The notes: generated by a model not told the origin, from the letters alone. A DNA stretch of 64,000 nt from Anaerobiospirillum thomasii (GCF_900445255.1 NZ_UAPU01000005.1:135001-199000), one strand, 5' to 3'; numbered from the stretch's first letter, positions 53,510-63,457 are shown. Translations and numbers: made by a program.

Positions 53510-55849
53510 TTATTCTTTATTGGCCATATCATAAAGATTGCCAACAGCAGCTGAGCTGTTTTTACTCTCAGATGCTATCTCATCTTTTTTAACACTATCT
53601 GTACCATCTTTATCAGGGCTTAGCGTGTCACTGTCTGACAGGTCTGTACTCTTTGCTGTATCTTTAACTGCATCTTTAGTATCTGCAGTCTCATCATGGC
53701 TAGTGCTGTCATTGCTCTGATCCAGATCTTTTGAGTCTGCAACACTGTCAGTTATAGACAGATCATGGCTTTTTGCATCATGAATATTATCTGTAATCTG
53801 TACAGCTTTTAAAGATGTGTCATTTTCATCAGCATTTGTCTTATTATCAAATCCACTGTTGTCACAATCTTTAGAGTCTGTACTGCCACTGCCATGTAAG
53901 CTTGCAGGTTCATTATCAGTCTCTTGTGAGCCATCAGTACTCTTATCTTTTGTATCAGACTTAAGATCAGAGGTCTGACTATCTTCAGGCTGTCTATTGT
54001 CTGTCTTGTCTAAAGAGTCAGTGTTAGTTTCATCTTTTTGGTGTGCTGCATCTGCAGTTACATCTTTAGCTGCAGCTGATGGCATGGATTTACTGTTTTG
54101 ATCAGAGACAACAGTATCCTTTGTAGTCACAGCAGTGTCCTCAACAGCAGCTTTCTTTCTAAAGAGCTTTTTAACAGGGGAGAGCAGGCTTTCAGTGAGC
54201 GCGCTTATACCTGATATGGATGATTTTTTAGAGGCAACTGTCTCTGAGCTTATTTTGCTGTCAAAGACAATTGAGCTTATAAAATCAACAATATACATAC
54301 CCATGGAGCTGTGCACACGCTCTGTAGGATAGGAGCAGTCATTGCCTTTTAAGGCCAGGGTAATGGATGGTATGTTGAAAAAGTAATAGTTTTCAATAGA
54401 TAAAGGTGAAATTGGTTTTATTTGCTGCAGAGAGCGATCAAGGGCAATAGGATGCAGGAAATTGGCATCGGTGTGGGTAAAGGTGCTCTCTGAAAGGCAG
54501 ATGCCTGGATATCTGTCTTTGAGGGAATTTACAACCTTATCTAAAATCAGCATAGTGTCTCTGTCTTTTTGAGAGTAGTTTTGTATATTCTGCTGCGGGA
54601 TAAAGTCATTGTGGACATAAATAATAATTGATGGTTGTGGCAGGCGGGCCAGATCATTTAATCTGTCAATAATGGCATGATTAATCTGCTCGCTGCCAAG
54701 TCCGTCACGGCGGCACTTTTCAGACAGGGCATCAATAGCCGAATGCAGATCTCCTTTATAAACCTTGGAGGCTCTTTTAAACAGATCCTCAAAAGTTATA
54801 ACTTCAGCATCTAAAACCTCAGGTATAAATTCCTTTTTCTCAATGGAGCTTAAAAGATTCTGTCTGTCATCTAAAAGATCAGAGCACTCTTCAATAGAGC
54901 GGGCGCAGATTTCTTTAAACTCATCAATGGCATCATTGAAGTCAAGATTGAAAAACGGCAGGGAAAAGCTTATCTGAATGGAATCAGGAGAGCTTAAGGA
55001 TGCACATTGTCTGTAATTTATGTTATTGAAAATAGGCAGCTGCACTTTTGATGATATATGCTGCAACACGCGCGGATTTAACTCAATATTCTTGCACAGT
55101 ATGGAAGTTAAAAGCGAGGAGCTAAAGCCTGAGAACGGGGAGTTTGGAGAGGAGCCGCGTCCTAGAATATAAAAGCCTATGGTTAAAAGACCGCTGTTGC
55201 TTGTATAGATCTCAAGTCTGTCATTATGCTCAAGTCTGTCATCGCAGGGCCTGGTGCTAAGTGATAAAAGAGGATTTAAATTTCTTCTTTTAATTAAAAG
55301 ATCAAGGTATTCAAGTGAACTTTTAATGCCTCTGTTGTCAATAAGTGAATTTGACAGGCATAAAAAGATGATATTGACGTTAAGCTCATCCTGTATTTCA
55401 GAGAGTTCCTTAACCATGGCTATCATGGTGGCCAGGCTGTATTTGCACTGCAGTACACCAAGGCCGAACATATAATCATGTGGATTGTATTTAAGGCCGG
55501 CGCTTAACTCAATTATTCTCTCTTTTAAATCATCGGCCTTAAAGGCATAGGGTTTGTACTGTGCAAAGCGCTCAGCTGAGAGGGTGTCGACATTGGCCAC
55601 AAGAATAATAGTGTCATTGACAGGCTTTTTCTTATTCTCCACAAAGGCCAGAATAGAATTGTTTTTCTGATCGTCGTGGGGAATATATAAAAGATCCTTG
55701 CTATAGCGCTTAAAGTATGAAAAATCGCTAAGGCCATCATAGATAGCCTTTATAATTACGCTCTCACCCTTTGAGTTGCTGATACTTGGTATGGATACCA
55801 GCCAGTTGGTAAGCAGATCTATTTCTTCTTTGATATTGCCTTTTATCAC
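53510..55849 (-). CDS. RocB-like M20 peptidase homologue without metal ligands, with long disordered tail
   Basis: A 779-residue protein. Residues 1 to about 560 follow the RocB branch of M20 peptidases: LTNWLVSIPSISNSKGES, IILVANVDTLS, DYMFGLGVLQCKYSLATMIA, and TERVHSSMG near the end of the domain. The metal-site motifs are altered: GHxDT reads ANVDT (His lost), GRGxxDMK reads GLGVLQCK (Asp lost), and the DEE motif is absent. The last 200 residues are Ser, Asp, Thr and Lys rich and low in complexity. The start is GTG, 14 bases behind mepM. It is probably not an active peptidase; a binding or scaffold role is inferred. Confidence 0.72.
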   Translation of the reverse strand: MIKGNIKEEIDLLTNWLVSIPSISNSKGESVIIKAIYDGLSDFSYFKRYSKDLLYIPHDDQKNNSILAFVENKKKPVNDTIILVANVDTLSAERFAQYKPYAFKADDLKERIIELSAGLKYNPHDYMFGLGVLQCKYSLATMIAMVKELSEIQDELNVNIIFLCLSNSLIDNRGIKSSLEYLDLLIKRRNLNPLLSLSTRPCDDRLEHNDRLEIYTSNSGLLTIGFYILGRGSSPNSPFSGFSSSLLTSILCKNIELNPRVLQHISSKVQLPIFNNINYRQCASLSSPDSIQISFSLPFFNLDFNDAIDEFKEICARSIEECSDLLDDRQNLLSSIEKKEFIPEVLDAEVITFEDLFKRASKVYKGDLHSAIDALSEKCRRDGLGSEQINHAIIDRLNDLARLPQPSIIIYVHNDFIPQQNIQNYSQKDRDTMLILDKVVNSLKDRYPGICLSESTFTHTDANFLHPIALDRSLQQIKPISPLSIENYYFFNIPSITLALKGNDCSYPTERVHSSMGMYIVDFISSIVFDSKISSETVASKKSSISGISALTESLLSPVKKLFRKKAAVEDTAVTTKDTVVSDQNSKSMPSAAAKDVTADAAHQKDETNTDSLDKTDNRQPEDSQTSDLKSDTKDKSTDGSQETDNEPASLHGSGSTDSKDCDNSGFDNKTNADENDTSLKAVQITDNIHDAKSHDLSITDSVADSKDLDQSNDSTSHDETADTKDAVKDTAKSTDLSDSDTLSPDKDGTDSVKKDEIASESKNSSAAVGNLYDMANKE

Positions 55850-55863
55850 TTGATATCTATCTT

Positions 55864-57558
55864 TTAGTTGGTGCTTTTGGCAAGTGAGTCCTTATAGAGA
55901 TCGCTCTTAAAGGCCTGCACATTGTTATTAAACTTTTCCTTTTGACGCAATGCCAGCTGTGGATGATTTGATTTTGGCAGATCAATCTTCAACGGATTAA
56001 CAGCCCTGTCATTGATACGTATCTCATAGTGCAGATGCGGACCTGAGGTACGGCCTGTATTGCCTGTTTTGGCAATGACCTGACCTACAGTAACTTTCTG
56101 ACCGCGTCTGGCCTCCATTTTGGATAAATGCATATAAACGGTTGAATAATCACCCTGATGACGGATAATCATATAATAGCCTGCCGCTCTCTGATAGCCT
56201 GCAAAGGTGACTACACCATCAGCAGGAGCATAGACAGGAGTGCCGATGCTGGCCTTAAAGTCAACACCCTTGTGCGGTGCTATGCGTCTTGTCACAGGGT
56301 GACGGCGCTGTGGATTGAAATGTGAGGTGATTTCAATCTTGCCGGCAAGAGGGAAGCGTCTGAAGACACCAATAGATGGTGTATAGCCTTTTTCCTCATA
56401 CAGTATGCCATCAGAAGGATTGCGATAGAGCACAGTGGTGCCCTGCTTTTGGGATTTTATCTCAAAGGCATTGATTAAAGCCTGTGTGCCTATACCGTTG
56501 AACAGCACTCTAAAGCTGTCGCCTGTATTGACTTTGGCAAGATTAAGCTTGCCCTTTGAGTATTTTTCGATAGTTTCAATCTCTGTAGGAGTAAGCCCAG
56601 CTCTGTGGGCGGCCTTTTTAAAGCTCTCACCTTTTTGCACAGAGGCTATGACCAGGCGCGGACGCTTTGGATTGTGATTGAGGTTTTTAAGTCGTTCCTG
56701 CTCTTTTTTAATGGCAAGCTGTCTTTGCTCTTCACGCAGCTCACGCTCTTTTTGTGCAGCTACGGCAAGAGGCATGGTATCAGCGTTTTTAAAGGTCTTT
56801 ATCAGATCTTTACTGTCCACATGTGTATTTAATGCCTCGTAGACAACGCTAAATCCGTCATTGGCGTGCATACGGGTAAAGCGCACCTGAGTGTTATCAT
56901 CAAGAGGCTTGACCACTTCCATTACAATATTTTTATTATCAACTAAAAAGTGTATGCTCTCACCTATTCTAAGCTGCAGATCGTTTTTCTTGGCCACAGC
57001 TGTAAGCTTGTTTAAAGTGGCATAAGGCAGACTTAAATAGCTAAAAATTTGAGAGAGGGTATCGCCAGACTGCACAGTTTGTGTATACCACATGCCTTTA
57101 GGACGTGGCAGTGCATTTTTCTTGGCATCGCCTGGCTTTTTATCAGATACGGCAGCAACAACCTGGGCAGGCTGTGACACTTCCTTTACAGGCTCATCAA
57201 TCTGTGGAGCTGTAGCAGGGGCTGTGGCTGTAACTATAGGATCCTTACTGTCAAAGAGGGCAGATGGCAGATCGTAATCTTCATAGTTTTCCTTGGAGTT
57301 ATCTGCAGTTTTGGCAGATGAGATATCAGCTATGATTTTATTGTCATCTGATTCAAGATATTCCTGACTGGCAAGATTAATGGTCCCAGACAGATCTGGG
57401 CTGAATAGGTGCATAGGCAGCACCAGAGCTACTGACACTATAATTGTTGTACTTATTGCAAAGATATGTTTGGGAGATACTATAAACTTGCTTTGTGTAT
57501 CGGCAGCGCAAACAAAATCTTCCTGTCTAATCTGACGTGAATATCTAACCTTGACCAT
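55864..57558 (-). CDS. mepM: Peptidoglycan DD-endopeptidase MepM-like (M23)
   Basis: A 564-residue envelope protein. One membrane segment near residues 30-52 anchors it with the bulk in the periplasm. An OapA/LysM-like part (TVQSGDTLSQIFSYLSL) and a second LysM-like part (VQKGESFKKAAHRAGL) follow. The C-terminal M23 domain has HKGVDFKAS (His and Asp ligands) and GPHLHYE (HxH), so it should be an active zinc endopeptidase that cuts cross-links for wall growth. It resembles E. coli MepM (440 residues) with a longer linker. The RocB-like gene follows 14 bases behind. Confidence 0.88.
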   Translation of the reverse strand: MVKVRYSRQIRQEDFVCAADTQSKFIVSPKHIFAISTTIIVSVALVLPMHLFSPDLSGTINLASQEYLESDDNKIIADISSAKTADNSKENYEDYDLPSALFDSKDPIVTATAPATAPQIDEPVKEVSQPAQVVAAVSDKKPGDAKKNALPRPKGMWYTQTVQSGDTLSQIFSYLSLPYATLNKLTAVAKKNDLQLRIGESIHFLVDNKNIVMEVVKPLDDNTQVRFTRMHANDGFSVVYEALNTHVDSKDLIKTFKNADTMPLAVAAQKERELREEQRQLAIKKEQERLKNLNHNPKRPRLVIASVQKGESFKKAAHRAGLTPTEIETIEKYSKGKLNLAKVNTGDSFRVLFNGIGTQALINAFEIKSQKQGTTVLYRNPSDGILYEEKGYTPSIGVFRRFPLAGKIEITSHFNPQRRHPVTRRIAPHKGVDFKASIGTPVYAPADGVVTFAGYQRAAGYYMIIRHQGDYSTVYMHLSKMEARRGQKVTVGQVIAKTGNTGRTSGPHLHYEIRINDRAVNPLKIDLPKSNHPQLALRQKEKFNNNVQAFKSDLYKDSLAKSTN

Positions 57559-57920
57559 AATGGCTTAAAATTTTAACACAATAGGGATCTATTATTAACC
57601 CAAAATTAAAAATAAAGAAAAATCATGCATTAGACACCTATATGATACTTTTGTTCACTTTTTTACAAAATTTTTTAAAAGACGAGTTTTATGATTACGA
57701 GATGCGCCATGGATTTTGGGAAGTGGTTATAAGGCAGATGCGCTCAGTATTATACATACGCTGATTGATTTTAGCTTCTCCTATAGATGCCTCCTATGGT
57801 GGCATCTAAAATATGTGTATAAGCATGTCTGCCTTGTATCTCTATAGATTGTAAGTAAAATCACTTGATCATGGATTATAGTATTGTTTCACCTCATATC
57901 TGTCACTAATACAACACTTC
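57559..57920. other. Intergenic region between mepM and the third AAA/PD-(D/E)XK gene
   Basis: About 360 AT-rich bases with the mepM promoter somewhere near its low end. A hairpin TAGATGCC / GGCATCTA (57784-57808, nine-base loop) is the only structure noted; it has no T run. Confidence 0.5.
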
Positions 57921-59753
57921 TTATTCAGATCCGCTCTTCTTTGCAATATTGCCAAGGGATTCAATCTTACATGTTTTCTTGAAAAAGCCAATGCCAATGC
58001 CATATACCTGTGTATATTGTTCACTAAAAAGGCAGGCATATTTCTTTTCTATGATTTGCTCTGTGGCCTCTTTTGCTGCTTTTAGACAGTTATCTGCATT
58101 TACTCTAGCTCGTTTAAACTCTAAAATAACAGCTTTATCATTAACAGAATCTTTAAAGATTAAATCACTATAACCAAGACCGCTTTCATTCTCATCTAGG
58201 ACAGTGATATTTTTACTTCTGGCAGCACTAATTAAAAGCCCCTGCATCAAGCCATGATAGTATTGCTCAGAGCCTGAGTGTCTTATACTTATATAGGTTC
58301 CAAGGACTGAGTTTATAATGGCCTGAGCTTTGTCAATATCATTGCCCATCAGTGCATCTAAAAGCTTAAAGCCCTCATCTTTCCAGCTATCATTGTCATT
58401 AGAATAAAAGAAAGATAATTTGGTCTCAAAGGCTTGCCTTACCTCATAGTTTGGTATTTTAACGCTAACCATTCCTTTGAGTTTTGAATTTTCATCAAAG
58501 GTGACATAGCCTGTTTGCAGCATCATGGTACAAAAGGTATCAAAGCTCATACCTTGTTTAATATCAGGATAAACACTAAATTCAGAGAGTTTTATTAAAA
58601 CCAAATTACCATCCATTAAATCCTGTAGCTTTTGTGTAGTGTCTGCATCATTGGCCTCAATTGAGTTTTTAGTGTACAGAGTGATAATGTCATTGCCAGA
58701 GGTGTTGACCCAATAGGCCTCAGGCTCCTCGCTACCATCAGTTACTGATAAACAGTACTCCATTAAAGACCATGGGCAGTAGACATAATCATGGCCAAAT
58801 CTATAGCCGTTATACCACTTTTTAATCTCATCTCTTTTAGACTCTACCCCAAAGTCACATAGAATTTTATCAGTCTGCTCCTGCGTAAAGCCAAAGAACG
58901 AGGAATAGAGCTTAGAGTTAACATTAAAGGTGGTAAAGTTATTAGCATCAGTAAAGACACTTTGATGGGCAATTTTTAAGCAGCCTGTAATAATACCCTT
59001 ATACAGCCAGGCATCAGGATCTTGTTTAAAGGTATTAACACTTATATCACGGATAATGCCAAGCATTTTCTCATAGTAAGGCTCTTGGGCCACAACAGCC
59101 TTTTGTAATGGGACATCATACTCATCTATAAGGATTAAAACCTGTCTGCCAAACTCTGTATAGAGCATATCAGCTAGTGTTGGTATGAAGGTTCCACAAT
59201 AGGATATTGCCTTATCAAGCAAAGCGTCATTTTTTAATTCACCTTTGTGTTTGAAACAAAAATTGTAAATGCTTAAAAAAAGATCCTTTTGCGCCTGAGG
59301 TATTTTTTTACTATCAGCAAGAAACAGAAAATATTTATACAGCAGTGCTATCTTAGTAATAATTTTATCAACGGCATGATGAAAACATAGGCCCTCAACA
59401 CCTCTAAAGGAGACATAGATAACAGGCACCTGTCCCATAACCTTATCACGCAGCTCTTTATACTCATCCTGAGAGACTGCAAGATTACGGCCATTGTCTA
59501 TAAAGAGTTTTTGCTGATAGGTTGTATCCCCAGGATTTTTATAGTCAAGCTCACAAAAGGCCTTTATCATGGACATATTTAAAGTTTTTCCAAAGCGACG
59601 GGGTCTTGTGAATAAGGCATTTTCAACCTCATCAGAGCTTTCAAGGAGATTTTTTAAGTATGAGGTTTTATCTACATAATATGCATTGGTAGTAATAATT
59701 TTTTCAAAGCTCTCACATCCTGGTAATACTTTTGGCTTTGCGTGTGTGTTCAT
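57921..59753 (-). CDS. AAA-ATPase-like / PD-(D/E)XK nuclease protein, copy 3
   Basis: A 610-residue paralogue of copies 1 and 2. Walker A TRPRRFGKT, Walker B LILIDEYDVPL and the nuclease motif GYSDLIF ... VILEFKRA are intact. The N-terminal 45 residues (PKVLPGCESFEKIITTNAYY) and the C-terminal half differ from the other copies. The centre (LCFHHAVDKI ... DPDAWLYKG) is nearly the same as in copy 1, also at the DNA level. Single gene between mepM and an accessory patch. Confidence 0.85.
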   Translation of the reverse strand: MNTHAKPKVLPGCESFEKIITTNAYYVDKTSYLKNLLESSDEVENALFTRPRRFGKTLNMSMIKAFCELDYKNPGDTTYQQKLFIDNGRNLAVSQDEYKELRDKVMGQVPVIYVSFRGVEGLCFHHAVDKIITKIALLYKYFLFLADSKKIPQAQKDLFLSIYNFCFKHKGELKNDALLDKAISYCGTFIPTLADMLYTEFGRQVLILIDEYDVPLQKAVVAQEPYYEKMLGIIRDISVNTFKQDPDAWLYKGIITGCLKIAHQSVFTDANNFTTFNVNSKLYSSFFGFTQEQTDKILCDFGVESKRDEIKKWYNGYRFGHDYVYCPWSLMEYCLSVTDGSEEPEAYWVNTSGNDIITLYTKNSIEANDADTTQKLQDLMDGNLVLIKLSEFSVYPDIKQGMSFDTFCTMMLQTGYVTFDENSKLKGMVSVKIPNYEVRQAFETKLSFFYSNDNDSWKDEGFKLLDALMGNDIDKAQAIINSVLGTYISIRHSGSEQYYHGLMQGLLISAARSKNITVLDENESGLGYSDLIFKDSVNDKAVILEFKRARVNADNCLKAAKEATEQIIEKKYACLFSEQYTQVYGIGIGFFKKTCKIESLGNIAKKSGSE

Positions 59754-60040
59754 AATAAAATCCCATTGGTTCCAAGATTTATATGTAATACCTTTGTATG
59801 CAATTTCATGACTTTAGTGCATCCATGTGAGCACTTTAACCTTATAATACTAGCATTATTTATAAATTAGAATACATACTGTCAATGCTTGTAAATGTAA
59901 CTCACAAGAGTCTATCACCCACAAAATAAATTTTAATTTTGCCTCAGTTACAAAAGTCATTACATATTAGCCTGACTGACAGGTCAGTTGACAAAAGGCT
60001 AAGTTGTCAGTGGGCGTTTAGATCCTGCACATATGAATAT
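59754..60040. other. Intergenic region with a palindrome
   Basis: About 290 AT-rich bases. It contains the palindrome-like ACTGACAGGTCAGT at 59975-59988 (one mismatch), of the form bound by TetR-family repressors; no such regulator is nearby. Otherwise nothing recognised. Confidence 0.4.
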
Positions 60041-60420
60041 TTAATTAAAAGTTTCCCAAAAATCTGTACTATTAAGTAGATTCAACATCTTACCCTGACA
60101 TGAATAAAGATTGTTTCTTAATACTAAGCCGTGTAAATAATAACATATTTGAGCGCCTGTAAACTCTTTCTTGGCCTTTCTATTTGGTTTGGACTCAGGC
60201 GCAATCTCTTGTGATGTCTCTTCTGTTGTCTCTTTAGAAGTTCTGCCAGCTTTTGCTTTTCTAAGCTTTTCAGAGGCCTGTTTGTTTGTGCAAAGACCTA
60301 GTTTTATTAAAGCCTCAAAGCTTGATTTAATACCAACTTCCCAGTACCCATCGTCAAGATCAGGTATAACTTCAGCAGGTGCATCAGCTCTTCTTCATAC
60401 AGCATTGAGATCTTCCATAA
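60041..60420 (-). pseudogene. Decayed reading frame of unknown origin
   Basis: On the minus strand one frame reads EEHDVLNGKIYGDLMEDLNAV, a stop codon, then RRADAPAEVIPDLDDGYWEVG and on to KKEFTGAQICYYLHGLVLRNN before a final stop. It looks like real protein interrupted by a nonsense change, with a Lys/Arg/Thr/Glu-rich linker in the middle. The family is not recognised; a mobile-element origin is a guess from the surroundings. Confidence 0.45.
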
Positions 60421-60540
60421 GATCTCCGTATATTTTACCATTGAGTACATCATGTTCCTCAAGCTTGTTTATAATCCTTTTGAAGATCCTGCAGAAGCAA
60501 TTGATTTGATCTCAACGATATTTGATGCTGAAGTTTAGCA

Positions 60541-60890
60541 GATGCTCGATAACTTACGATTGTCAAACGCTGCAAAGCTGAAAGATCAGCTTTCTGCCAA
60601 CGATGAAAAGTTTCAGACTGACATGCTAGAAGTTGCAAGCCGTAAGGTTGCAGCAGAAGAGTGTATCAAAGAAGCTGCAGGGAAAACTTTAAGTCTCGCA
60701 GAACAGTTTGGTTTGAAGATGCACAGATTGCGCTTGTCAATGCACGAGTCAGAAACGTTGAAGAAGCTACTGAAAATGATAAGCAACGATTGCTTTTCAG
60801 GTATGAGAGTGATTTGTCTGCTGCGAATGACAAAATTAAGAAACTTGAAACGATCTAAAGTGCGAGAATGAAAAACAAACTCAAGAAGAA
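60541..60890 (+). pseudogene. Frameshifted coiled-coil protein fragment
   Basis: The plus strand codes for helical, coiled-coil sequence in two successive frames. The first has AAKLKDQLSANDEKFQTDMLEVASRKVAAEEC. The second has WFEDAQIALVNARVRNVEEATENDKQ and ESDLSAANDKIKKLET. A third frame (ENEKQTQEE) leads without stop into the Fic-like gene. Two frameshifts would join all parts. The pattern recalls plasmid KfrA-type coiled-coil proteins, but this is tentative. Codon use differs from the surrounding genes. Confidence 0.5.
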
Positions 60891-61652
60891 ATGTCTAACG
60901 CATTAAATGGTGTTTTTTGGGATAGGGAAGCGTTGCAATTGAACATCCCGTTTCAGAAAACGGTAGATGAAGCGCTTCGGGTATTCGATAAGAATCTTCC
61001 TTTGATTGCGTGTCATACTATATCAACGCTTGAACATATTCCTTTGACTTTTGCTCAATCAGTGACGATTTCACACGGTTATTCTGTAAGTGATCTTTCA
61101 ATACGAGATTTAAATCGTGTTGACAATTATTTCTCCGGGATGAGGACTCTGACTGAAATGATCAGAGTTGGTCAATTTGGTCTTAATAAATATACTGCCT
61201 GCGTCTTGCACGGACTCACTGGCAAGGGCGAGGCTAAAAATTATGGTCAGTTTCGGAATGGCTCTGTAGGCTTGTATAAAGTCATGTATTCCCCTCCAGA
61301 AGCTTTGCATTTGCCGGAAATTGCACAGAGGGGGGGGGCTTATCTTAGCAATGAAATTGCAGACCCGAAAGAAAGGGCGATTGGTGTTTTTCTTTTCATG
61401 GCAAGAAATCAGTTCTTCTTTGATGTGAATAGGCGAACAGCATCTTTGATGATGAATGGCGTTTTGCTATCTCATGGTTATGCGCCTTTAAGCTTCCTAG
61501 CAAACTCATCTGAGAATTTTGATAAGGTTTTGACTGATTTCTACGAATCAGGTGATGCAAATCCAATGATGAGATATTTTGAAAATCAAATTTCTCAGTT
61601 GTTTGAAGAACCTAAGACAAGCATCCCAGAATCGAAGAAGCTGGAGCTTTAA
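60891..61652 (+). CDS. Fic-domain-like protein without catalytic His
   Basis: A 253-residue protein that fits the Fic fold: an N-terminal region with GYSVSDLSIRDLNRVDNY, then the active-site loop QFFFDVNRRTASLMMNGVLLSHGY. The loop corresponds to HPFxDGNGRxxR, but the His position is lost (NQFF) and DGN reads DVN. AMP transfer by the usual mechanism is therefore unlikely. Similar QFFFDGNKRT loops occur in 'cell filamentation' homologues of gammaproteobacteria, so the loss may be a family trait. The sequence before it may be part of the same original gene. GC-richer codon use than its neighbours suggests transfer. Confidence 0.65.
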   Translation: MSNALNGVFWDREALQLNIPFQKTVDEALRVFDKNLPLIACHTISTLEHIPLTFAQSVTISHGYSVSDLSIRDLNRVDNYFSGMRTLTEMIRVGQFGLNKYTACVLHGLTGKGEAKNYGQFRNGSVGLYKVMYSPPEALHLPEIAQRGGAYLSNEIADPKERAIGVFLFMARNQFFFDVNRRTASLMMNGVLLSHGYAPLSFLANSSENFDKVLTDFYESGDANPMMRYFENQISQLFEEPKTSIPESKKLEL

Positions 61653-61654
61653 TC

Positions 61655-61695
61655 AGATACGCAAGGCGGAGAATTACTCCTCGCGTATCTTTATT
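61655..61695 (+). terminator. Terminator of the Fic-like gene
   Basis: AGATACGC pairs with GCGTATCT, with an inner GGAG / CTCC stem, followed by TTATT. It begins three bases behind the stop codon. Confidence 0.75.
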
Positions 61696-61734
61696 AAGTA
61701 CACCCTAAACCTATATGTTGCATAAAAATTTAGG

Positions 61735-61998
61735 CTATAGGGATAGCACTATTATGGTTTCAGCGGCAAGAATGACAATAAGCTGCACATAAAGCTTAAG
61801 ACCTGTCATATCCACAGGTGTGCCTATAGCCAGATAGTCTGCAAAAACGCTTTTTCTGCTTAGAAAAAGTCGGGCCTGTGATCTTTTAAAATGCATATCT
61901 CGTCTGTTTCCAAGCCACAGTCTAAAGGCAATAGTTGAACACAGCCACAAAACCAGAATAAAAACAAACTTATACAGGGTAAAAGATAAATTAAACAT
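61735..61998 (-). CDS. Small membrane protein, 87 residues
   Basis: Two hydrophobic segments (LYKFVFILVLWLCSTIAFRLWL and LYVQLIVILAAETIIVLSL) flank a basic loop with RRDMHFKRSQ. No family is recognised. It lies alone, divergent from the SLC13 gene. The start is ATG without a strong ribosome site, so the call is moderate. Confidence 0.5.
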   Translation of the reverse strand: MFNLSFTLYKFVFILVLWLCSTIAFRLWLGNRRDMHFKRSQARLFLSRKSVFADYLAIGTPVDMTGLKLYVQLIVILAAETIIVLSL

Positions 61999-62167
61999 GG
62001 TAAAAGTGTTATATTGTCATTGATATACAAGAGATCTTTTAATCTCCTGTCTATCCTAAGCCTTCATAAATCAGGGCTTGATAATAGCAAAAACCATAGC
62101 CTGTGCTGTGGCCAGTATGTCAGTGCTGTTTATATTAGCACACTTTGCTTTAGATTAAGGATGCTGT

Positions 62168-63436
62168 ATGGATAATGCAACGATAACCCTAATTGTGTTA
62201 GGAGTAGTGGCCTTTTTGTTCATCACCGAGCTCATTCCGCTGGCAGTGACATCTATAGGTGCTACAGTGACTTTAGGCTTTCTTGGAATCTTGGCACCAA
62301 ATCAGGTGTTTTCAGGTCTGTCCAATTCAACAGTGGTTCTCTTTGCAGGTATGTTCGTAGTAGGCGCGGCCATGCTTGAATCGGGCCTGGCGCAGGCTAT
62401 TGGCAACTGGGTGGTCAACAAGGTAGGTACCAATGAAGTGCCACTTTTAGCTGCCATGATGCTTGTCACTATTATTATGTCGGCCTTTGCCTCAAATACA
62501 GGTACTGTGGCCTGTCTTATGCCTGTTATTATAGGTATCTGTGCCGCAGGTAGAATTCCGGCCTCGCCTTTGCTCATGGGTCTTGCTGTTGCTGCCAATG
62601 CCGGCGGTACCATAACCATGGTAGGCACTCCACCTAATATTATTGCAGCAGGTGCGCTTGAGAGTGCCAATATTGAGCCTTTTGGCTTTTTTGAATTTGG
62701 TCTTATAGGTATTCCTGTATCTATTGTAGCTGTTGTATATATGCTGCTGTTAGGCCGCAAGCTTATTCCTGCCCATAATGCAGATGTCGGCTCAATTGAT
62801 GCAACAGCAGGCATGTCAGGCAGCCCTAAAGCCAGACTTATCTGTGTTGGAATTTTAAGCTATGTAATTTTAGGTATCTGTTTTGGTATACCTGGTCTTA
62901 CCACAGAAATGGTGGCTATATCTGGTGCTCTTTTATGTGTGCTCTTTGGCTGTCTTACCGAAAGACAGGCCTACAACAGTATTGACTGGGTCACCATATT
63001 CCTCTTTGCAGGTATGCTGCCACTTGCCAAGGCCCTCGAGACTACAGGCGCAGGGGCCCTTATTGCCCATAAGGTTGTGTCACTGATGGGATCAGAACCA
63101 TCTCCATATCTGTTTATGACTGTGCTCTTCTGTCTCTCCTGCGGTCTGACTCAGTTTATGTCAAATACAGCCGCTGCCGCTCTTTTATGTCCAATTGGTA
63201 TCTCAATTGCAAATGAAATGGGTGCATCTCCATATCCTGTGCTTATGGCCATTGCCATTGCCGCCTCCTGTGCCTATACCACACCTGTGGCCACACCGCC
63301 AAACACCCTGGTTATGGGTCCTGGTAAATTCAAGTTTAAAGACTATATAGTAGTGGGTACTCCTCTTGTGGTTTTATCCATGATTGTATGTATAGCCATC
63401 ATTCCTCTGTTCTGGCCATTCTTCCCAGAGGTCTGA
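62168..63436 (+). CDS. SLC13/DASS-type anion symporter
   Basis: A 422-residue membrane protein with about 11 hydrophobic segments. It carries two inverted copies of the family's substrate/sodium motif: SNSTVVLFAGMFVVG with GGTITMVGTPPN in the first half, and FMSNTAAAALLCP with ATPPNTLVMGPG in the second. Such proteins import dicarboxylates, citrate or sulfate with sodium. For an organism that makes succinate a dicarboxylate substrate is attractive, but it cannot be read from the sequence. AAGGA precedes the start. Confidence 0.82.
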   Translation: MDNATITLIVLGVVAFLFITELIPLAVTSIGATVTLGFLGILAPNQVFSGLSNSTVVLFAGMFVVGAAMLESGLAQAIGNWVVNKVGTNEVPLLAAMMLVTIIMSAFASNTGTVACLMPVIIGICAAGRIPASPLLMGLAVAANAGGTITMVGTPPNIIAAGALESANIEPFGFFEFGLIGIPVSIVAVVYMLLLGRKLIPAHNADVGSIDATAGMSGSPKARLICVGILSYVILGICFGIPGLTTEMVAISGALLCVLFGCLTERQAYNSIDWVTIFLFAGMLPLAKALETTGAGALIAHKVVSLMGSEPSPYLFMTVLFCLSCGLTQFMSNTAAAALLCPIGISIANEMGASPYPVLMAIAIAASCAYTTPVATPPNTLVMGPGKFKFKDYIVVGTPLVVLSMIVCIAIIPLFWPFFPEV

Positions 63437-63457
63437 TAAGCATTTTTACTTACAAAA

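Noticed and set aside
60171-60509. Open frame of 112 codons on the plus strand
   Set aside because: Its Ser/Leu-rich sequence is the mirror of a more protein-like minus-strand frame, and it lacks a ribosome site.
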